Of a stretch of DNA of 64,000 nucleotides, positions 46,201 through 56,920 are shown piece after piece. The notes under the pieces were generated by a model. It ran no database searches, had not been told where the DNA came from, and saw only the letters and a list, made by a program, of their open reading frames with translations. Origin of the DNA: Bryopsis sp. KO-2023 (taxonomy: Eukaryota; Chlorophyta; Ulvophyceae; Bryopsidales; Bryopsidaceae); assembly GCA_030272585.1 (NCBI GenBank), contig BSYQ01000002.1, forward strand, positions 5,146,001 through 5,210,000. The letters are read 5' to 3'. The translations under genes were made by a program, and so were the position numbers. Each line of letters begins with the position of its first letter. The stretch's first letter is position 1.

Positions 46201-46429
46201 TTTTCAAGCATTTTCTTGACAAGTTTTTTTTCTTTTGCACACCAATCACTTGGTGAAGAAGAGTACAAGTGTCGGTGGTTAGTACAAGTCTCAGAGGTTT
46301 TGTAAGGGGTGTAATCAAATTTCGCATTAGTTACATTTGCCTAATCGAGAAGCACTCGTGATCCAGATACCTTTTTGTTATTCTATTTAAGGGTCCCCTA
46401 GTCTCACCAGGAAAAGTGTGATCATCCAT

Positions 46430-47950
46430 TTAAAAAAAAAAAGGAAACAAGAACATTATTTTAAATTTTTTTTTTCCTTTTTTTATATGTTTATATAAAA
46501 TGCAATGCTTAATGAATTAAAAATTCAAATCATGAATTTGAGAAGAAAACAAATCACCTTTCTTTCGGGCTCCTAGAAAAACCCCTAGAAAAAAACAAAA
46601 GGAAAAAAAATAAGTAAACCCAACAAAAACTAAGAGTTGAAAAAAATGAAAATCTAGGAGAGGAGGAAGAACAGGTTGAAAAAAGTACAAAAGGGAACAT
46701 CCAGAAAAAAGTCACATCTAGAAAAATCAGGAGGGAGAAAATTTGTTTAATTTATTCTGGAGAAATATGAAATACATTTCAAAAAAGAAAATATATAGAC
46801 ACTGATCAAATATAAAAAGGGAAGAAAAATCTAATAAAAATTTAGAAATGAAAAAAGGGGGGGAGGGGAATGTGTAGAACCTCTAAAATGAGAAAAATAT
46901 ATTCCACTGAAAAGTTGAAATAATAAAACAAAACAAGTCTGAAGGGGGAAAAAAATACTAGTAATTCAATATTCAGAAAATTTTACCCACAGATTTGATA
47001 AACAAACTGCTGGAAATTGAAAAAAAAAACAATGAAGTTTACCTAAAGGGGGAAAAATATTCCTTATACTCTGAGATCTAAATTAAAAAAATAACCTACA
47101 GAAATTTGAAATAAATTTCTGTTCCCTGGACTTTTTTTCTAGAAATTATTTCTTTCTCCTACAATAATCGAAAATTTTCCTTCCACCCAGCCCCCTTCCA
47201 AAAGAAAAAAAGAAATGGACAAAAATGTTGATCATATTTGTTTTTTCTCACCATTCATTCTCCAGGAAAAAAACAGGCATCCTGTTTTCTTACAGAAAGC
47301 TTCCTTTCTCTTTTCCGACCTGAGCAGCAAAACGAAAAGTAGAAAAAAAAATATCAGAAGGAAAAAATACAGTGAAAAAAGAATTCTCGAAAAAAAAAAA
47401 CAGGAAATGAAAAAAAGGGGGGGGGGAACAAAGCAACCATCCGCGGAGCCCCTTTCCTTCCCGTCGAAATTCTTTGCGGTTTTTTTTCCTTTCGACCACT
47501 GGTCGGGCATACCCCTTTTCCTTTCCATCTTTTTTCAGCGCTGGGGTTCACTCGTTTTCGAATTAATCGAGGTTTCCATCACCTGACGCGCAGCGCGATC
47601 GAAACAGCAAAAAGAACAGGGGGATTGGGGCCGGCAGTGGAGCGCAGGCTTTCATTTTTTTTCCTCCTCTGCGGTCAGCGCCCTGAACGAAAAAAAGAAA
47701 AAAAAAAAGAAACCGAAAAAAAACCAACAGGGGTCAAAGAAAGAAACCCCAGAATAGTGACAGCAAAACGCGCACACGTAATTTCGAAAAAAAAGTGAGA
47801 TTCTAAAAACAAAGAGGGTGGAAAAACTGACAGCGGTTTTTTTTTCTCTCCAGGTTTTTTTTCGCAGGATGCGCACGTGGATAGGAACGAAAAAAACAAA
47901 ACAAACCAGCTCCACACACAAGGGGTGTCTTTTGTGTTTCCTACAAGGGT
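46430..47950. other. A- and T-homopolymer-rich region, no confident gene
   Basis: Dozens of A6-A10 and T6-T10 runs. Open frames on both strands (47215-47586 plus; 47528-47232 and 47921-47652 minus) are Lys- or Phe-rich and follow the homopolymers; I do not call them genes. Confidence 0.5.
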
Positions 47951-48057
47951 TCTTTGTTTTTTCTGATTCGATCCTTTTTTTGGCCTTTGTCCACCAGCGC
48001 TGTTATAATCGCGATCGACCTTCCCTCACACACCCTTTTCACTAAAAAGATGCGAAA

Positions 48058-48200
48058 GGTGCTGCTGCACCTCCAGCAGCTCCAGCGCCTCCAGCACCTC
48101 CAGCAGCTCCAGCGCCTCCAGCACCTCCAGCACCTCCAGCACCTGGGCAGCACCTCCAGCACCTCCACCACCTCCAGCACCTCCAGCACCTCCAGCACAA
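48058..48200. repeat. 9-bp minisatellite CTCCAGCAC / CTCCAGCGC
   Basis: About 15 units of CTCCAGCAN with variants. All frames stay open: plus gives Leu-Gln-His repeats, minus gives Gly/Ala or Leu-Glu-Val repeats, so open frames here carry no evidence of coding. Confidence 0.85.
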
Positions 48201-48683
48201 TTACACACACAGGTCGACGTTGTTCACAAAGGCAGACGCCACTCGACACAATAACGACGACGCAATCAGCACCCTGTTTGGTTGTCAGATTGCTATTTTG
48301 GAGGACATAAAAAATGAAAAACGCGGGCCGCCAACCATGTATCGTAATCCATTTTTCCATCCAACCTTAAACATTCCAAGAGACCCCAGGTCAGAGCCCA
48401 TAGCATCGGGGGTATGTGAAAAGAAAAACATTTAGCCAGAAAGGTTTGTAGGTTGAGGCTCCGTGGTTTCAGTCGTGGGGTGCGTCGGCGCATTCAAAAG
48501 ACAAAAAGACACATGAGGACACCATTACCGCATCGCGCTTTCCAAATTTCGCCTCTAAAAGCAATCTATAGATAGACTTACATTATAGCAAACAGAGGTC
48601 ATCACCCCTTCTGAAAGCAAGCAACGAGTCAATGGTCCAGCCAGTCAGTCATCCTACCTGCCTGTGGTGACAGGGCCGTTCGC

Positions 48684-48797
48684 ATGACAGACATTCGTTA
48701 TAACGACACCGAGAAGCTCCAAACTCCTCCGGTGCTGAGCACTTTGGTGCGACTCCAAGCAGACCCTAACACAGCAAGCGTTTTGACTTCACGTTAG
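48684..48797 (+). CDS. Hypothetical 37-residue ORF
   Basis: ATG to TAG, hydrophilic (MTDIRYNDTEKLQTPP ...). Followed by three AAGTCGGC motifs and a (TA)n tract. Too short to assign. Confidence 0.15.
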   Translation: MTDIRYNDTEKLQTPPVLSTLVRLQADPNTASVLTSR

Positions 48798-48967
48798 GTG
48801 TGGAGTCATTCAAGCCCTGTGGTAGCGCTAAGTCGGCGTTAAGTCGGCCAAGTCTCTTAATATATATATATAAGTCGGCACGGTGCCATGATTCGCACCC
48901 TCAGTGCGACTCAGAGTGGTTCAGCGAGAGAACTCTTGATTGTTGATCACACTTTGCAACTGGAAAG

Positions 48968-49213
48968 GAAGAAGAAGAGCAGAATCGCATGTTTGGGAAA
49001 ACTGGATTTAAGGAAATGAAATAATCACATGTTTGGAGAAACTGGTTTTAAGAAATAGAAAAAAATCGCATATTTGGAGGAACTGGATTTAAGAAGAAGA
49101 GCAGAATCTCATGTTTGGAGGAACTGGATTTGAGAAGACGAAAAGAATCGCATGTTTGGGGAAACTGGTTGAAAGAAAAAGAAAAGAATCACATGTTGGG
49201 AGAAACTAGTTTA
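48968..49213. repeat. 41-bp minisatellite, about six units
   Basis: The core AATCGCATGTTTGG-GAAACTGG recurs at 48988, 49028, 49069, 49110, 49151 and 49192, giving spacings of 40-41 bp. Linkers are A/G-rich. Confidence 0.9.
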
Positions 49214-49353
49214 CTGGCCTGAGCTGTTGGTTTGGTACAAGATGAACTCCACTCTTAACGCCGCTTATCGACTTACCGACTTTCTGAAAGTGACGAGCAC
49301 GGTCATCAGCAACCAGAACGTCATTCGTAGTAGCTCCCCTCAAGTTGAGGGCC

Positions 49354-49599
49354 TCAACTCACCATCGTCGAATCTGCAAATACGAAATACCAATGATACG
49401 TAAAACAGCAGAGGAGAGGTGTAAACAAGAGGGAAAACGCCAAAAAGATCAATATCGCCTTTCGATTGTATTCAATCCTCCGAGTCGGAGGACTGTTGCT
49501 CATGGTAAGAAGTAACCAGAAACAAAACAGTTGTTCATATGACTGACCACGTCCTTCTCCCCTCTTCTCGTTCGTTTTACGCAAACAACCCTCTTTCAT
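49354..49599 (-). CDS. Small membrane protein, possibly spliced
   Basis: ATG at 49599 opens 81 codons to TGA. Seen: a basic N-terminus (MKEGCLRKTNEKRGEGRG), a short hydrophobic patch (FCFWLLLTM) and one strong membrane segment at about residues 49-66 (ILIFLAFSLLFTPLLCCF). A consensus-like donor (ATG|GTGAGT) lies five residues from the stop, so the true transcript may continue into another exon. It is one of three small membrane-protein frames on this strand within 2.3 kb. No family recognised. Confidence 0.35.
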   Translation of the reverse strand: MKEGCLRKTNEKRGEGRGQSYEQLFCFWLLLTMSNSPPTRRIEYNRKAILIFLAFSLLFTPLLCCFTYHWYFVFADSTMVS

Positions 49600-49830
49600 T
49601 GTCAAGCGTATTTCAAAGTCATCGGGAAGAATTGCCAGGTTTCACACATGTTGAGCCACTGTTGTTTTTTTCAACTCACCTCTGTTCATTTTTTTCCATT
49701 GACAGGAGACTTCTTCTCCGCTGCCTTCTTTCCTCTATAGCTCCATCAGTTGCGAGTCGCATTATACGACATGAACCCCATGCCAGAAGCTTCCCCCCCT
49801 CCCCCTGTTCTTCACTACTCCCCTAACTAC

Positions 49831-50301
49831 TCAGGGGTACCAACCCCCGTCCTCCTCCTCTCCCTGTAGATGCAAATGGCGGCTGAGAAGTCGTCACGAA
49901 AACGTCACAGCGGTTTCACATAGGTTTGACCACAAAAAAAAACACACACAGAACTTTTTTTTTTGCAATCGTACCGAGCTTTCGCTATGAGCGTCGTCGT
50001 CAGATGACGACGAGTCACTGGTGTAATCGTCGACTGTGGCTGGTGGGGGGGTATGGTTATATCTCCTGTCCAATTCGTTGTTGATAAATATAGTCGCGAT
50101 AACCATACCGACTCCAAACAGAAATTTGAGCAAGGCCATTGCCACCAGAAAGTTTTTGTATAACCACTCTCGTTTTTCAGGACTGTTTTTTTACGAAGAC
50201 ACAAGAAGAAGAGCAGCGTACAGTGCGATACAAATGCCTTGGTCAGAATCCCCTTCTTCCCGCTCGTTTTTTGATGATGTAATATCTGTCACTTCCCTGC
50301 T
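49831..50301 (-). CDS. Membrane-anchored acidic-tail protein, exons 50301-49975 and 49863-49831, with in-frame TAA
   Basis: A T-rich tract ending TTTTCAG precedes 50301. The frame then reads SREVTDITSSKNEREEGDSD, a hydrophobic GICIALYAALLLVSS, a TAA at 50193-50191, and continues in the same frame through KREWLYKNFLVAMALLKFLF, a membrane segment (GVGMVIATIFI), and a Ser/Asp-rich acidic tail (SDSSSSDDDAHSESS). A donor at 49974 (TCG|GTAC) joins in frame to an acceptor at 49864 (CTACAG), adding GEEEDGGWYP and TGA. The acidic run continuing across the junction supports the splice. If translation starts at the internal Met (50139) the TAA is simply upstream. Otherwise it is a premature stop, a readthrough site or a tiny excised GTAAAAAAACAG. 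No family recognised. Confidence 0.4.
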
Positions 50302-50381
50302 CTGAAAAGAAGAAAAAACGAAAAAACGAAAAAAACAAAAAAGAGAAGAAAGAAATCCGGCGTTACGCATAGCATAGTTCT

Positions 50382-50950
50382 TGCACACAGCTCATGAAAT
50401 GAAAACTTGCGTTCATGATGAAAGTCATTTCCAGAATGGAGTTGCAACTCAATTGACACAACCAGTTTTTGGCCTTCCGCTTGGAAAATTTTCCGTGACG
50501 GACGCACACGGTTTTAGCCGTCCATCGACAGGGGCGCCGAGTATGCAATTATTACCGCAGCAAAAGCGACGTCTAGAAATTACCCACCCCGGAAGCGCAT
50601 ACATTTCTCGCACCCCAGCAGTTTCAAAAAAGTTTGTTTCACACTAGCGATGCTTCCCTTCCACAATCAATTAACTAGCTGACGAATTTGGTCCACTCAT
50701 TTTCACAACAAGTCCAGAAAACTCTTCACCCCAGTTCAGGGCTGTAACCGAATAAGCTTGAAAGCCCAGTCTATGAATTTGCCAATACAATCAAAACAAC
50801 ACTCGAAAAAACGAACACACCACGCTCATCGCATAACACAAGCGACAGGGGGAAATTAGAGTCACGACGATTGACTCTATAGTCGTTTTTCGAGGAGCAA
50901 ATATTTGTATTACTTGCTTTCAGGAGGTGTAGAAAAACACACCAGAGACA
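50382..50950. other. Between small membrane-protein frames; no confident gene
   Basis: A plus-strand frame (50381-50647, 88 codons) is Ser/Thr/Pro/Gln-rich without domain. A/T-rich pyrimidine tracts suggest intron or UTR. Confidence 0.3.
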
Positions 50951-51291
50951 CACCAGATGTGTAACTCTTTCAACAAACAGAACGAATATCAGAAAAGAAG
51001 ATTACAATTCCTATCCCATCCTTTCTCTCTTTTGCTTTTTTTTTTTCCCTCTCTCTTCTCTTTTCACAATTTACCTGAACCACCACACTCCACCCACCAG
51101 GACGGTTCGAAGAATTCTCTCCTCCTACCCCAGTCTGTCATGAGCAAAAGAGACACAAACTCTTAACCCTTTCCTCCTCTTCTTTTACAGAAAAACTTCC
51201 TGGTGCTGAAAATATATCTGAACAAAAAACTAAAGCAGATTGAAAAAAGACTACAATAAAAAACATTTATCGTTGCCCAACCAAACATCCA

Positions 51292-51678
51292 TCAAAACTC
51301 AAACAAAGGATTATCGAAAGTAACAAAATTATCCTTCAAAGACTTAGCCTGATATCTCTTTTCCTCTCCATCATTCCACTGGGAATCTGATTTTCCAATT
51401 GGTTTTCCAGATGCTATAGCAGTTAGCCTGGCATGTCTTGTGATATTTTTGGTTGGAGATGAGACGGGCGGAGCTTCTTCCAATGCTGGGGGTTGAGTAG
51501 GCTCCACTCGATCTTTTTTTGCACGAATTTTCTCCAGGCTGTGCTCGATGTATGCCTCGGTTAGCACTGGTATCAAGTCATCCCATAAAAAAATAAAATA
51601 AAGTTCGACAAAGAGAGTCACTAAAAAAACCAGTCGGACTGGTGCTCGGCCGACAGTCCTATAGGCACCCACTGGCCT
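51292..51678 (-). CDS. Terminal exon of a single-pass membrane protein
   Basis: A CTTGTTTTCTCTAG acceptor precedes 51678. The frame reads PVGAYRTVGRAPVR, one membrane segment (LVFLVTLFVELYFIFLW), DDLIPVLTEAYIEHSLEKIR, then a hydrophilic Lys/Pro/Ser tail ending NPLFEF and TGA. There is no ATG near the acceptor, so at least one upstream exon exists. Between here and 52.1 kb I could not identify it, and the 3-kb repeat begins there. The basic-membrane-acidic order resembles the neighbour at 49.8-50.3 kb. No family recognised. Confidence 0.45.
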   Translation of the reverse strand, partial: RPVGAYRTVGRAPVRLVFLVTLFVELYFIFLWDDLIPVLTEAYIEHSLEKIRAKKDRVEPTQPPALEEAPPVSSPTKNITRHARLTAIASGKPIGKSDSQWNDGEEKRYQAKSLKDNFVTFDNPLFEF

Positions 51679-51689
51679 AGAGAAAACAA

Positions 51690-52103
51690 GACGTGCTCCT
51701 AGGAACGAAAGGGGGGGGCAGACACAGGGAAGAGGAAGTCTAAAAACACTGAAAAGAGTGTTGCAATTGGATCTATATTATCAATTCACAAATTGTTCAA
51801 AACGTAGCGAGAAAACAAAAGTGAGAAGAAAGAGTAAAAAAAATGAGTAAGTCCAAGTATTTAAAAAACCTTGCAGAAGACCCCATCAGGGGAAGCAAAA
51901 TCCTACCCACAAAAAGGTGTTGAAATTTCTCACAGCTGAAAAAAGGGTGATCTTATCAGCTAAAAAAAAAGAATCAGTCCAGAAGAATTGAGATCCTTGG
52001 GCTGTCGGACTACCAAGCTTTTGCTTCGTAATGCGTTCATAACAATAACCACAGTCTAACATTTTAACAGAGGGGGACCACGTGCCCCATCCCCCAAAAC
52101 AAT
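51690..52103. other. Likely intron or 5' region of the 51.3-51.7 kb gene; nothing recognised
   Basis: A/T-rich, T-rich on the coding (minus) strand, several possible donors, no domain. Confidence 0.25.
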
Positions 52104-53493
52104 CAGTCTTGGCCTAGTGATCACCACGACCAGTTTCAATCAGGTTGCGGGCTGCTACCTGCAACTTGCATGCTCGACACCCCAAAGCAAGCGACCAGTT
52201 TGATTGTGCACGTCTCTTTTGCAAACATCAACAAAACTCTCCCAAGCTCTGGTTGTGGCCGGGTCGATATTCAATCGAACCCAGTCTGGACGACCTCAAC
52301 AAGAAACGATTGGAAGTGTATTATTGTACTTGTTGCCGAATTTCATATCTGCCCCAACCGCCAGAGATGGTGGAACGCTGTGTGTTGAACTCGACCTTGG
52401 GTCTGACTTCGCCTGAAGTTGCGAAAAAAAAATGTGGCTGGGTCCCCGCCCTCTCCCAACCCCCCTCTCCAACTTGATTTGAGGGGACCCGCTCCTAGTC
52501 ACTCGTGCATCATCACTGGTAGGCCCGGCCATCCTCAGATGCACGGTGACTCGAGCTAACCTGTATACGAATTTAAATGGGTAGGTTTGAGGGTTCGCAC
52601 CCAAAACTCGGTTGAGGCGTCAAAAGCAAATGTCAGTTCTGCAACCGACACGTCGGTGGAATGAGTGGCTGGGAGCTCGCCACGCTGGCGGCTGTGGCGG
52701 ACTGTGGCGCCACCAACCGCGACACAGTTTTCTGTTTTGATCAGAGTGCTTTGGGATCTAGGGGGTGATCAGTGATCGGGTTGGGATCAGTTAAAGGGTC
52801 GGACCACGACAGCCGCTGCAGCTCGCAACTTTCTGCAGCTTTTGGTGTGGTATTGCGTCCACAGCGACCCACTCGCTTTCAATGACCCGCAGAGGGTGTT
52901 TTGGAGAGAGGCTCCGACAGAGTGCACTGTCGTCAATCGACGCCGGGGTTAGCCACAGCTTTCAACCCGTGTACGTGGTTGGAGGTCGAATGTCGACCGT
53001 TAAAGGTCGAAAAAAGTCGAACGTGTTGTCCCCTTGCCCACAGCTACAAAGCATATCACGAACCGCGTCGCCAGATCTGTTCAAGGGCCTACAGTTAACG
53101 CCCAGGTTGGACTCTGACCCCGTAGAGGTATTCCCAAACTTGCCGCCATAGTTTCGTTCAGGGGGGAGAATGTTTCCGTCTTGAGCAAGACGGAAGGTGA
53201 GGGTTCAAGTCAGACACACGGGGCACCCGCTGAGGACTCAATCACCAAGGAGGCGGGAAAAACACACTGCTTCTCACGAGGAAGTGTAAGGCCTCTTTTT
53301 AAGGGGCTGAGGCTGAAAAACTTTTTGATTGGTGGTCGCCCCTGCATCTACCTATCCGCGAGATCGAACCACGGTACACCACCAGGGACAGGTCGCGACG
53401 AAGTCGTCGGGGTTACTCTTTTTTGCTGCACTGAAGGGAGTAGTAAAGCCTTGTGCGGGGTTTATTTGGTGTTGAAAAACTGAGGGGGTCTTG

Positions 53494-53543
53494 GACGCAC
53501 TGGAAACGGCCCAGAATGACGGGGTTCGACTCCCCACTGCGTT
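53494..53543 (+). other. tRNA-like minihelix (T-arm with perfect B box) in repeat copy B
   Basis: GACGCA/TGCGTT outer stem and GGGG-TTCGACT-CCCC T-arm are identical to copy A, whereas the spacer between them differs (GGCCCAGAATGAC versus GGCTCAAAGTAAC). Confidence 0.4.
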
Positions 53544-53724
53544 TCGAACTCTGAAAGCCCCTTTTCTTTTTTCCACATATCTTTTATTGTTACATTTACG
53601 ATTTGCAAACGCAGGGGGGAATTAATATTGTTGGGCGAGCAGATGAAAAAAAACAAAAACGCTTTGGAAGAGTGAGGTGAGAGTGAGCGAGCAGGAGTGA
53701 TCGGATTTCCAAAGGACGTAGTTT

Positions 53725-53970
53725 GTTATGCCCTCCTTGCCTGAGTGTGCCGCCTCCACTAGCTACGGGGGTGGCGTGGTGTAGTGGGTGGTTGATGTCA
53801 CATCCCCCTGATGGGTGATGTGACTGGACAGGGTGTCCGCCTAGCTTGCTAGGTTCCTCCACGTGGTTGATGGGACCCATGGGGTTGGAGGGTTAAAGGA
53901 CTTCAAGGGGCTGTCCAGGGGGCTTCTTTTGGCGACAAGGTCGCGCAGGAGAGGTTCTAAACATAGTTGC
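53725..53970. mobile_element. ~245-bp insertion in repeat copy B, SINE-like
   Basis: It is absent from copy A at the equivalent point. Flanks TAGTTTGTTAT / TAGTTGCTTCAT may be a decayed target duplication. It contains TGGCGTGGTGTAGTGGG (A-box-like), a GTCACATC...GATGTGAC hairpin, and AGGTTCCTCC (weak B-box-like). GC-rich compared with its host. Could be a tRNA-derived SINE; the B box is imperfect. Confidence 0.45.
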
Positions 53971-55540
53971 TTCATAAAAAACTAGAGGAACATAAGAGCT
54001 GCAGGGAGTTCAAGCAAAAAAAATTTATTGTGCTGGGGAAAGATTGAACTCCTCCTTTTTCGGGAATTCTCTTTTTTTTTTTTTTCAAGGCTAATAATAG
54101 TGCACCAGTCCACAGAAGCACCTGGAATTCAGTCCTTTTTCTTGCAAGCGAAAATCGATCCACAGTAAGGAGAATGAGCTTTTGATAGGCAGATGAAACT
54201 CCTGGGTGGACCATCACCCCCCCCCCCCCCAACTACCAATTGAACAATCAATAATAATGAATCAAGCTTCACAAACCATACTTCAGGACCTTCACTTGGA
54301 TTTTTTCAAAGATGCACTGAAGTACTGAAGAAAGAATTGTGAACATATGAAGAGAAATCCTCGCTCTAAAACTATCAAGAATGCTCTTAGCTAACTGACC
54401 TCACAAACCACTGAATTACTAAGGTAGATGATAGTTCAAGTTTGATGAAAGAAAGTCATGTTTGCCCTTTGACATTTATCCATCAACCTAAAAGTAATTC
54501 AGTAGGGAGAAAAAAACATCGCAGGAAAAATTTTCATTACTATGTATAATTAGGACGAAAAGTTGTTGTGGTTTCTGCAAATTGTTCCTTTCTTTTTGTG
54601 TTTTTATTGTGATAGAGAAAAACCATCTTTCAAACTATGCTTCAGTTGAATCAAGAGGTATATTGTGAGAGGAAAAAGAGGGGAAGAGAGGGGGGGGGGC
54701 GAGGAGGACCGAGAGGGCTTGGTACTTGAAGCGGACAAACAACAAATAGATAGACAAAAATGGGATTTGTTGGGCCAGTATCGGGTAGAATAGAGAGAGA
54801 TAAAGTAGTTTAATAAGACTCACTGGGTTTTTACTTCAACAAACGGTCTGAGGGATTCTCTATACATGAAGACTTGCTCTTATTACAACCTACGCTTACC
54901 AACACCATTAAACAATTGCACACCATAACTGTTACAGTTCTCGGCCGTAACAATACCTTGGTGAATGCGAGCGGGTCTGATATACATTCTTGCGAGGAGT
55001 GGGTTGCGAGGCTGTGGTTACGAGTTCAAAAGGGAAAAGTGCGGGCAAAAAAAACTAGGGGGGCTGGAGTATAGTCCAACAATTTTGAGCACGACGAAAG
55101 AACTCATCTAATTTCCACAAGTCAACTGTTTTTGCAAGCGAAGCTGCGTATGAAGCGGCGACTAGCGTTCCTATTAATTATTTGCTCTAGGGAAAGATGA
55201 GTATATAGAATGTAGTATATATTCCTCCCACCTCCCGTAAAGAAGACTTCGTACTTTATTTCTGTATGGAATCATTCTTTATAGTATAAACTTCCCATTC
55301 AATCCTCTCTATCTTTACAACCCTCAAATTCATTTCAAGAACTCGCAAAAAGAGGAAAAAAATACGGCCCCTAATTTTCAGTTAATTTAGAGTCTTTGTT
55401 TATTATAACAAAATAACCACTACATTAGTTATATATTTTATACTTGGGAAAGAGGGAACTCAATTTCTAAACATATGAAAAAAATATGAACAAGTGCGGG
55501 ATAGTATCATTCTGAAAAAAAGATTGAATGGATAAAAAAC

Positions 55541-56242
55541 CAGTAAAACACTGTCTGAATTTAAAGAGTGTCTCTAATATGAAGCTCAACGGGATGTAAT
55601 TAAAATATTTGTGGTGTTGCATCTTTTTTTGTTCTCTTTTTCAGCAAAGTTTGTGTTTTGACGTTTATTTGCAAGCGAAGCTGCAATGAGTAACGCTAGT
55701 GTTAATATATATATAGAAAGGGGGTATAAAAAAAAAACCCTACCCCAACCTATGAAACACACTGCTGTGGGTTGAGGGCTTGGGAAAGATGACTACTATA
55801 ACGAATCCACCTGCAGCTTTCCTCTGCAAACATCCTGCACCCTGCGGACAGGTACATGACTACTGGAGACGGCTGCAGTAGATGCAGGATTGCTGCAGGA
55901 AGCTGTAGCCGCCTGTAGGGTGACACGAGTGACAAACTGGACCAAGGGGTCGGCCAAGGAAGTTTTGGAGACTTCTAGAAAGGAAGTGAGGGGTTGCAGC
56001 AAAGCCGTTAGGTGGCTGCGGCTGTGTTATTAATGAGGGGACTTTGTGAGGATCGGTAGGAGAGGCTGCAGACCTCAGGTTTGAGCTGCAGCCAGCTTGT
56101 TGGCAACAGACTGTTGCACAAGCCGGATATTGGCGCGTGCTACAGACCAATTTATGTCTGCAGCCTTTCCAAGCAACATTTACTTTGGATTTGGCCTAAC
56201 ATACGTTGGAGACATTGCTCAAGGACCTACTAGCGCAACAGC
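55541..56242. repeat. Non-coding, with CTGCAG-rich degenerate repeats
   Basis: 55800-56160 is dense in GCTGCAG / TGCAGC blocks (GGCTGCAGTAGATGCAGG, TTGCTGCAGGAAGCTG). The minus frame 56150-55860 is open but reflects these repeats. A similar CTGC-rich region lies at 59.8-60.2 kb. Confidence 0.4.
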
Positions 56243-56920
56243 TTAAAACCTTGGCGAAGACTGAGCCTCTAAACCGGAACCAAAAAAAGGGAGAAGCCGG
56301 GGCCCCAAGCTGAGGGATGACATGGCAACGACCCAAGAAGATCCCAGTGCTACGTACCACGCACCCAACACAGGTGGAAAATGCTTTGTATCAATAACTA
56401 CCACTCCTCGAAACGTTTTAGACTGCGATCTGTAACACGTCAATGCAAGCCCCATTCGCAACCCGAACTGTTTTCTTTCACTTTATAAGCCCTCGCAAAC
56501 GTGTTAGAATACGTCGAACGCGTCACTCTTTTCACTTCCCCCGTGGATTCGATTTTCACGTCAACGTGATCCGTCCCTAGTGCTTCGATCATGCCAGCCG
56601 TCCCGTTTGCAACGCCTCCCGTTACATCTTTGTTTTCCGTGAACAACATGGGCATCCCGATCGCTTATGTTTTTGCGATCACCACTTTTCATCAAACTCG
56701 TTTTTATTCCCGAACTACTCGGCATGTGACGCTTTAACGCGTCGCCTTTTTCGAGCGTGGGCAACGAATACTCAAGCGGCGAAGCTAACACCTCAAGAAA
56801 GGGATGTGCCCATTGCGCTATTATGGATGTTGGTAAGTCTAGGTCTGGGAACAACAGAACCGTGGGTATGTCGAGCTTGCGTTGAAGTTTTGGCATATTT
56901 TTTCCTTTACCGCGCGTCAT
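56243..56920 (-). pseudogene. PIF1-family DNA helicase C-terminus (frameshifted; possibly Helitron-derived)
   Basis: Three minus-strand frames overlap in order. 56920-56690 is weak. 56655-56440 reads MPMLFTENKDVTGGVANGTAG, the PIF1/RecD-like 'G.PVMLxxNxD...GxxNGTxG' motif. 56461-56243 reads GLALTCYRSQSKTFRGVVV then FPPVLGAWYVALGSS, the PIF1 motifs V/VI ('A.TIHKSQG.T...VVVD' and 'G..YVALSR'), with the usual His, Gly and Arg replaced. PIF1 helicases unwind DNA 5'->3'; Helitrons encode the same domain fused to a Rep nuclease. At least two frameshifts and a TAA separate the pieces, so this is a dead copy. No Rep HUH motif or N-terminal Walker A was seen within 1 kb upstream. Confidence 0.7.

Larger units (their letters stand above)
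52104..55540. repeat. ~3.1 kb dispersed repeat, copy B (plus a ~245-bp insertion)
   Basis: Colinear with 10972-14112 and in the same orientation. The only large length difference is an insertion at about 53725-53970. An internal block (TTTGCAAGCGAAGCTGC...GCTAGT/AGCGTT) near 55132 recurs at 55670 beyond the matched end, so the true boundary may be about 55.73 kb. The many frames inside are not conserved between copies. Confidence 0.85.

Noticed and set aside
47215..47586. 123-codon plus-strand ORF
   Set aside because: Lys/Phe-rich because of A and T homopolymers; opposing minus frames are equally open; no domain.
47941..48360. 139-codon minus-strand ORF rich in Trp/Cys/Arg and Leu/Glu/Val repeats
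   Set aside because: Openness is produced by the 9-bp minisatellite, which leaves all frames without stops.
55860..56150. 96-codon minus-strand Cys/Ser-rich ORF
   Set aside because: Explained by CTGCAG-type repeats; no start context or domain.
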